The notes beneath the pieces were generated by a model. That model saw nothing but the letters and a program-made list of their open reading frames with translations, did not search any database and was not told the DNA's origin. Positions 61,183-64,000 of a stretch of DNA of 64,000 nt are shown piece by piece. The number at the start of each line of letters is the position of its first letter. Positions within the stretch are counted from its first letter, which is position 1. Origin of the DNA: an uncultured Bacteroidales bacterium (GTDB lineage: Bacteria > Bacteroidota > Bacteroidia > Bacteroidales > Muribaculaceae); assembly GCA_902782465.1 (NCBI GenBank), contig CACZNH010000008.1, positions 1 through 64,000 of the forward strand, read 5' to 3'. The translations under genes and the position numbers were made by a program.

Positions 61183-61953
61183 TCATGCAGTAATCTGTTT
61201 CGGTAGTGGGCGGCGTGTGAATTTCTGCTTGTTGAAAATGGAATCCCAACGCAGCTTGATAACGCCCCACAAAGCCTCAAAGAAGATGCTACTGTTCATC
61301 TTGCTCGTTCCCAGCACACGGTTCACGAAGACGATGGGCACCTCCTTGATTTTGAAGCCCATGCAGTGGGCAGTGAACTTCATCTCGATTTGGAAGGCAT
61401 ATCCCTTGAACTCGACAGTATCCAGATTGATGCTCTGCAATACCTCACGACGGTAGCACACATATCCCGCCGTGGTGTCACGGACATCCATCCCGGTGAT
61501 GATGCGGACATAGGCCGATGCGTAGTAACTCATGAGCATTCTACCCATCGGCCAGTTGACGACATTCACGCCGGTCAGGTATCTCGAGCCGACAGCGACA
61601 TCGGCACCGCCCGTGGCGCATGCTGCCTGCAACTCGGGCAATTTGTTGACGGGATGAGAGAAGTCGGCATCCATCTCGATGATGTATTCATACTGGTGGT
61701 CAAGGGCCCATTTGAAACCTGCGATATAGGCGGTTCCCAGCCCCTGTTTGCCAGGACGCTTGAGGATGTTGACGCGATCGGGCCTCTCGGCGATAATCGA
61801 GTCCACGATGTCGCCCGTACCGTCGGGCGAATTGTCATCAACGATGAGCACATCAAACTGGTGCTCAGTGAGGCTGAGCACAGCATCGATGATATTCCTG
61901 ACGTTCTCCTTCTCGTTGTAAGTCGGGATGATTACTAAGCTGTCTGACTTCAT
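61183..61953 (-). CDS. GT2 glycosyltransferase (polyprenol-phosphate mannose synthase-like)
   Basis: 256 residues. GT-A fold with I-I-P-T-Y-N-E-K-E-N near residue 8, V-D-D-N-S-P-D-G-T near 38, G-T-A-Y-I-A-G-F near 73, and M-D-A-D-F-S-H-P (DxD) near 93; R-x-x-D-T-T-A-G-Y-V-C-Y near 158 resembles the DPM1 acceptor region. No C-terminal membrane anchor, as in type II/III DPM1. Likely transfers mannose or a similar sugar to undecaprenyl/polyprenyl phosphate for surface glycans or protein O-glycosylation (inference). Has its own promoter. Confidence 0.9.
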   Translation of the reverse strand: MKSDSLVIIPTYNEKENVRNIIDAVLSLTEHQFDVLIVDDNSPDGTGDIVDSIIAERPDRVNILKRPGKQGLGTAYIAGFKWALDHQYEYIIEMDADFSHPVNKLPELQAACATGGADVAVGSRYLTGVNVVNWPMGRMLMSYYASAYVRIITGMDVRDTTAGYVCYRREVLQSINLDTVEFKGYAFQIEMKFTAHCMGFKIKEVPIVFVNRVLGTSKMNSSIFFEALWGVIKLRWDSIFNKQKFTRRPLPKQITA

Positions 61954-61993
61954 GAGTGCTTACTATAATTATTTCCTCGGTCTAATCTGAGTA

Positions 61994-62001
61994 CAAAGGT
62001 A
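61994..62001 (-). promoter_or_regulatory. -7 element for the GT2-Ca2+ ATPase run
   Basis: TACCTTTG on the minus strand, 40 bases before the start; -33 TTG at 23 bases is only fair. Confidence 0.5.
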
Positions 62002-62028
62002 CAATATTTTTTATAATAAAGGGCCAAA

Positions 62029-62053
62029 AGCCGATGATATTGTACCATCGGCT
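62029..62053 (-). terminator. Intrinsic terminator after the methyltransferase gene
   Basis: AGCCGATG pairs with CATCGGCT around a nine-base loop, followed on the minus strand by TTTT. Ends the flavodoxin-methyltransferase transcript. Confidence 0.75.
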
Positions 62054-62082
62054 AGATTTTATTATACTTTTGCAATGATTAA

Positions 62083-62799
62083 CTACCGTTTAACGCGAGA
62101 AATGCGGGCCAGATAGTCATAGTGGCCTCCGCGAGCGATGACCTCGGCATTGAAGCCGTAGGCGCTTGCGTGCTCGGCCAGCGTCTCGGGGTCGATGAAC
62201 AGCCAGGGGAAAGATGTGCCCTTGACGTCCTTGTACTGCATCTGATAAGTCAACTCGCCATAGTATCCGTCAATGCCCGTGAGGTCAATGATACCGTCCT
62301 CGTCCTCAAAGACGTAGCAGATGTCACTGGAGTCGCACAGCACCTCGCCACCTGGTGCCAGCAACTTGTCCACCTGCATGAAGAAGGCCGGCAGGCGACT
62401 CAATGTGCCCACGATGCCGATGCCGTTCATCAGCATCAGGATGGTGTCAAACTGGCCGTCGAGGGTGAAGAAGTCCTGCTCGCGGGCATCCTGAACGCCG
62501 CGTTCCTGCATGGTGGCGACGGCAAGTGGAGAAATATCGATGGCGGTCACCCGTTTGCCCATCTGCTGCAATGCCAGGGAGTGGCAACCGGCGCCAGCCC
62601 CGACATCGAGAACATGGCCACGGGCAAGACGCAACGCCTCCTGCTCGATGGCAGGCATTTCCTCCATCGGTCTGAAAAGGGTCTTGACGGGTATCTCGTC
62701 CTCGTCAAACATGGGCGAGAAAACACGCAACCGTGCTGCCTTGCCGTTCTTGTGATAGTCGGCAATGGCTTGTCCCATGGGGTCTTTGTCGATGTTCAT
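62083..62799 (-). CDS. Class I SAM-dependent methyltransferase
   Basis: 238 residues. SAM motif I V-L-D-V-G-A-G-A-G-C near residue 65, post-I T-A-I-D-I-S near 86, motif with I-L-M-L-M-N-G-I-G-I near 122, so the cofactor site is complete. Substrate unknown; small-molecule methylation is likely from the size. The start at 62799 gives an ATGA overlap with the flavodoxin gene stop, so the two are translationally coupled; an in-frame ATG nine codons upstream lies inside the flavodoxin gene. Confidence 0.88.
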   Translation of the reverse strand: MNIDKDPMGQAIADYHKNGKAARLRVFSPMFDEDEIPVKTLFRPMEEMPAIEQEALRLARGHVLDVGAGAGCHSLALQQMGKRVTAIDISPLAVATMQERGVQDAREQDFFTLDGQFDTILMLMNGIGIVGTLSRLPAFFMQVDKLLAPGGEVLCDSSDICYVFEDEDGIIDLTGIDGYYGELTYQMQYKDVKGTSFPWLFIDPETLAEHASAYGFNAEVIARGGHYDYLARISRVKR

Positions 62800-63419
62800 C
62801 AGCGGATGAAGTGGGTGCCCTGCCACGGTTCGTATTTGGGCGATTGACTACCCTCGGCAGTCAACTGGCGAATCATCCATGCCATGTTGAGCGCCATCGT
62901 GCGCATCGTCTGCATGCCCTCGCTGTCATGGCGAACCTCGCCTGGCTCACGGCCGTAAGCGATATTCCAGTATTGCGAGGTAACCAGCGGCATATTCACC
63001 ATCTGGAAAGGTGTCTGCAGTGTCTGGAATGCTGCGGTGGCACCGCCACGGCGGCACACGGTAACGGCAGCTGCTGGTTTGCCCGATACTTTTGCACCGG
63101 CAAAGAGCATGCGGTGAATCAGGTTGAGCAGGCTGCCCGTCGGGTTGCCGTAATATACAGGGGAACCGACGATGAGGCCGTCGGCCTGGTTCATCTTGTC
63201 AATGACCTCGTTGCACAGGTCGTCATTGAAAACGCAATGACCGTCACCGGCAGTTACGCATCCGCCACAAGCGATGCAACCCCGTACGGGTTTGGTACCT
63301 ATCCATACGATTTCGGTCTGGAAACCTTGTTCTGTGAGTGTCTTTGCAGCCTCGTTCAGGGCAAAGTAGGTATTACCCTTCTCATGAGGCGACCCGTTAA
63401 TCAAAAGGACTTTCTTCAT
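62799..63419 (-). CDS. Flavodoxin-family NAD(P)H-dependent oxidoreductase
   Basis: 206 residues. FMN-binding pattern L-I-N-G-S-P-H-E-K-G-N-T near residue 5 and G-S-P-V-Y-Y-G-N-P-T-G near 85, with a cysteine cluster C-I-A-C-G-G-C near 47 that might hold a metal or act in redox, as in other 'NADPH-dependent FMN reductase' members of gut anaerobes. Cytoplasmic; physiological partner unknown. Coupled to the methyltransferase downstream by an ATGA overlap. Confidence 0.9.
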   Translation of the reverse strand: MKKVLLINGSPHEKGNTYFALNEAAKTLTEQGFQTEIVWIGTKPVRGCIACGGCVTAGDGHCVFNDDLCNEVIDKMNQADGLIVGSPVYYGNPTGSLLNLIHRMLFAGAKVSGKPAAAVTVCRRGGATAAFQTLQTPFQMVNMPLVTSQYWNIAYGREPGEVRHDSEGMQTMRTMALNMAWMIRQLTAEGSQSPKYEPWQGTHFIR

Positions 63420-63468
63420 TATTTAGTTATTTTATGTGGTTCAGTTTAAGTACAATAACTAGAAACTA

Positions 63469-63996
63469 CTATATTTTCGTCATGTGGTAGCCCATGGCTT
63501 TGAGTTGCACGGCCATGCCCATCTGGTACAGGCACTGTAGTCCTGCGACATAGGCCTTAAATGCCTCGACCGTTCCCGGCTCAATATCCAGACGGAAGAT
63601 GGCACGTTTCACGCGCTCGGCACAATCGCCCACGAGTGTTTGCATTTGTTCGGCGTCATCACCGTGCAGGTCAAGCACCTCGTCCAGGATGTACTCATCC
63701 AGGTTGTCAAAGCCGCGCTTGTCGCGCATCGGCGTGTACAGGTCGTCTATCTTGCCGTATGTCTCCCAATCCTCGTCCCAGCGTTTGGCAATTGCCATGC
63801 CGATAAACATCATCCATCCCAGCGAGGCGATGGGGTAGTCGGCAAATTCACGCACTCCGTCAGGCAGGTAGGCCTCGGCGATGGGCGGCCATTTGGCCTC
63901 TACATCAGGGCATTCGGGCAGGCGCTCGTCCACGGCACCCCGCTCAACGAGGTAACGGTGCAGGTCGGCAAGCATCGTGTTGGCAAAGTCTTCCAT
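63469..63996 (-). CDS. Hypothetical protein, possibly cut at the window edge
   Basis: 175 residues in this reading, starting at the ATG 63996-63994 close to the window end; a start further upstream outside the window cannot be excluded. Acidic, helix-rich (W-M-M-F-I-G-M-A-I-A-K-R-W-D-E-D-W near residue 60), no signal peptide or recognised domain. It runs in the same direction as the flavodoxin and methyltransferase genes (49-base gap). Confidence 0.7.
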   Translation of the reverse strand: MEDFANTMLADLHRYLVERGAVDERLPECPDVEAKWPPIAEAYLPDGVREFADYPIASLGWMMFIGMAIAKRWDEDWETYGKIDDLYTPMRDKRGFDNLDEYILDEVLDLHGDDAEQMQTLVGDCAERVKRAIFRLDIEPGTVEAFKAYVAGLQCLYQMGMAVQLKAMGYHMTKI

Positions 63997-64000
63997 ATCA

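Noticed and set aside
61061-61270. Small minus-strand frame between the GT2 and Ca2+ ATPase genes
   Set aside because: Overlaps both neighbours out of frame, and has no promoter or recognisable feature.

Overview
The window reads as chromosome of a gut-type Bacteroidales (Muribaculaceae/Prevotellaceae-like; family-level placement is inference). The evidence is: (i) many promoters of the Bacteroidetes type, TTTG or TTG, then 19-21 bases, then TAnnTTTG, with almost no Shine-Dalgarno sequences; (ii) lineage-typical families (DUF4369/TlpA lipoproteins, DUF4251, DUF6249-like, C10 peptidases with ASH-like repeats, FISUMP domains, dockerin-like tails, AAA_14/DUF4143 ATPases); (iii) moderate to high GC coding sequence separated by AT-rich gaps. 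About 54 protein genes were found; no rRNA, tRNA or CRISPR was seen.

Layout. 0-5.8 kb: four TlpA-type thioredoxin-fold secreted proteins, three of them tandem paralogues, then thioredoxin reductase trxB. 5.9-9.8 kb: CapA-like phosphoesterase, ffh, panD, panC (minus strand). 9.9-16.2 kb: two ECF sigma modules with membrane partner proteins, a GHL10 glycosidase with dockerin tail, a DUF6249-like membrane protein and a YbjQ-like protein. 16.2-20.5 kb: a DUF4143 AAA+ ATPase inserted at the 3' end of an ABC permease gene with a 30-bp flanking repeat, the cognate ABC ATPase, and a cation-diffusion transporter. 20.8-27.7 kb: two large C10 cysteine peptidases, each with matching promoter, leader and terminator. 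27.7-38.9 kb: fmt, PAP2 phosphatase, sugar nucleotidyltransferase, rfbC, clpB, a Wza-like export lipoprotein, a UDG-like protein and a PglF/CapD-type dehydratase; several of these belong to polysaccharide synthesis. 39-48 kb: a possible small secreted peptide, DUF4251 lipoprotein, MptD/Trep_Strep-like membrane protein, HExxH membrane protein, PBP4, rsmI, coiled-coil lipoprotein, glycerate kinase and a YidE-type transporter. 48-53 kb: metallophosphoesterase, GH27 alpha-galactosidase and two dockerin-FISUMP secreted proteins. 53-56.8 kb: a compact capsid locus (portal, small scaffold-like protein, SU10-like major capsid protein, M15 peptidase) without terminase or tail genes. 57-64 kb: secreted protein with a C-terminal sorting-like tail, Ca2+ P-type ATPase, GT2 glycosyltransferase, methyltransferase, flavodoxin and a hypothetical protein.

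Two loci stand out. The first is the capsid locus, with its own host-type promoter, a common AAAACCATGAA start context at three genes, and a capsid protein that begins with a membrane/lipoprotein signal. The second is the AAA+ ATPase cassette. It is AT-rich, bounded by a perfect 30-bp direct repeat identical to the stop plus last nine codons of the neighbouring permease gene, and its promoter is overlapped by one of two paired palindromes. Both are inferences from sequence layout; the comparisons that would decide them are given with each finding.
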